This document shows positions 5,488 to 5,603 of a stretch of DNA of 5,603 nucleotides, in pieces. The notes beneath the pieces were generated by a model. It had not been told where the DNA came from, made no database searches, and was given only the letters and a program-made list of their open reading frames with translations. The stretch is taken from assembly GCA_016934095.1 (NCBI GenBank), contig JAFGTO010000122.1, positions 1 to 5,603 on the forward strand. The letters run 5' to 3'. Source of the DNA: Candidatus Glassiibacteriota bacterium. GTDB taxonomy: Bacteria; Gemmatimonadota; Glassbacteria; GWA2-58-10. The number at the start of each line of letters is the position of its first letter. The stretch's first letter is position 1. The position numbers were made by a program, and so were the translations under genes.

Positions 5488-5603
5488 TTATACAGGCGCT
5501 GGCGGCATCTGTGGATATCCCTGTGCAGACTCTGTGCATTATTGATTAAATCTGGTCTGTATTAAAGCTCTTTTTTCCTTTTCGTGAGCTGTACACAATT
5601 ATC
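5488..5603. other. Probable start of oriC: DnaA-box-like cluster
   Basis: Three 9-mers lie in the same orientation (minus strand) with starts 12 and 11 bp apart: ATATCCACA (5510-5518, one mismatch to TTATCCACA), GTCTGCACA (5522-5530, two mismatches to TTWTNCACA) and TAATGCACA (5533-5541, one mismatch). On the plus strand CTGTACACA (5589-5597) has two mismatches, and the last five bases TTATC (5599-5603) could begin another box. AT-rich sequence at 5539-5585 could be the unwinding element. Helical phasing and position directly after dnaA support an origin, as in many bacteria with oriC between dnaA and dnaN. Most of the origin would lie beyond the window. No terminator for dnaA is evident here. 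Confidence 0.6.

Noticed and set aside
5566..5590. AGCTC/GAGCT inverted repeat as dnaA terminator
   Set aside because: The stem is only 5 bp, and the T-run lies in the loop instead of after the stem.

Overview
The window is a chromosomal segment from a moderately GC-rich bacterium. Coding regions are clearly GC-rich and intergenic regions are AT-rich. The organism is probably Gram-negative and uses sigma-54, because one gene encodes a complete NtrC-type sigma-54 activator. The fructose-bisphosphate aldolase, class IV aminotransferase and DnaA are all complete housekeeping proteins. The gene set does not fix a phylum. A delta-proteobacterial or FCB-type (metagenome) lineage is my guess only.

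Layout from left to right: (1) a perfect, loop-less 88-bp palindrome at the extreme left edge, with a GTAGGGGCG-type core like that of REP elements; (2) fba on the minus strand, a class II fructose-bisphosphate aldolase whose 3' end lies 26 bp from the palindrome; (3) a 228-bp divergent promoter region; (4) on the plus strand, an orphan NtrC-family response regulator with receiver, AAA+ and Fis-type HTH domains; (5) a 376-bp AT-rich intergenic region holding a T-tract terminator candidate, a second palindrome built from the same half-site, and one or two sigma-70-type promoters; (6) a class IV aminotransferase, most likely branched-chain (ilvE), followed 14 bp later by (7) dnaA, which starts at TTG and whose ribosome-binding site overlaps the ilvE stop codon; (8) 116 bp after dnaA carrying three helically phased DnaA-box-like 9-mers and AT-rich sequence, probably the start of oriC, cut by the window edge.

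The main functional unit is the ilvE-dnaA transcription unit. The replication initiator appears to be translationally coupled to an amino-acid aminotransferase, with the probable origin immediately downstream. fba and the response regulator are separate, divergently transcribed units with no obvious link to replication. No defence system, CRISPR array, prophage, tRNA or rRNA is visible. The points most worth checking are the ilvE-dnaA coupling, the oriC candidate, the 88-bp palindrome and the twin ACAACA/TGTTGT palindromes.
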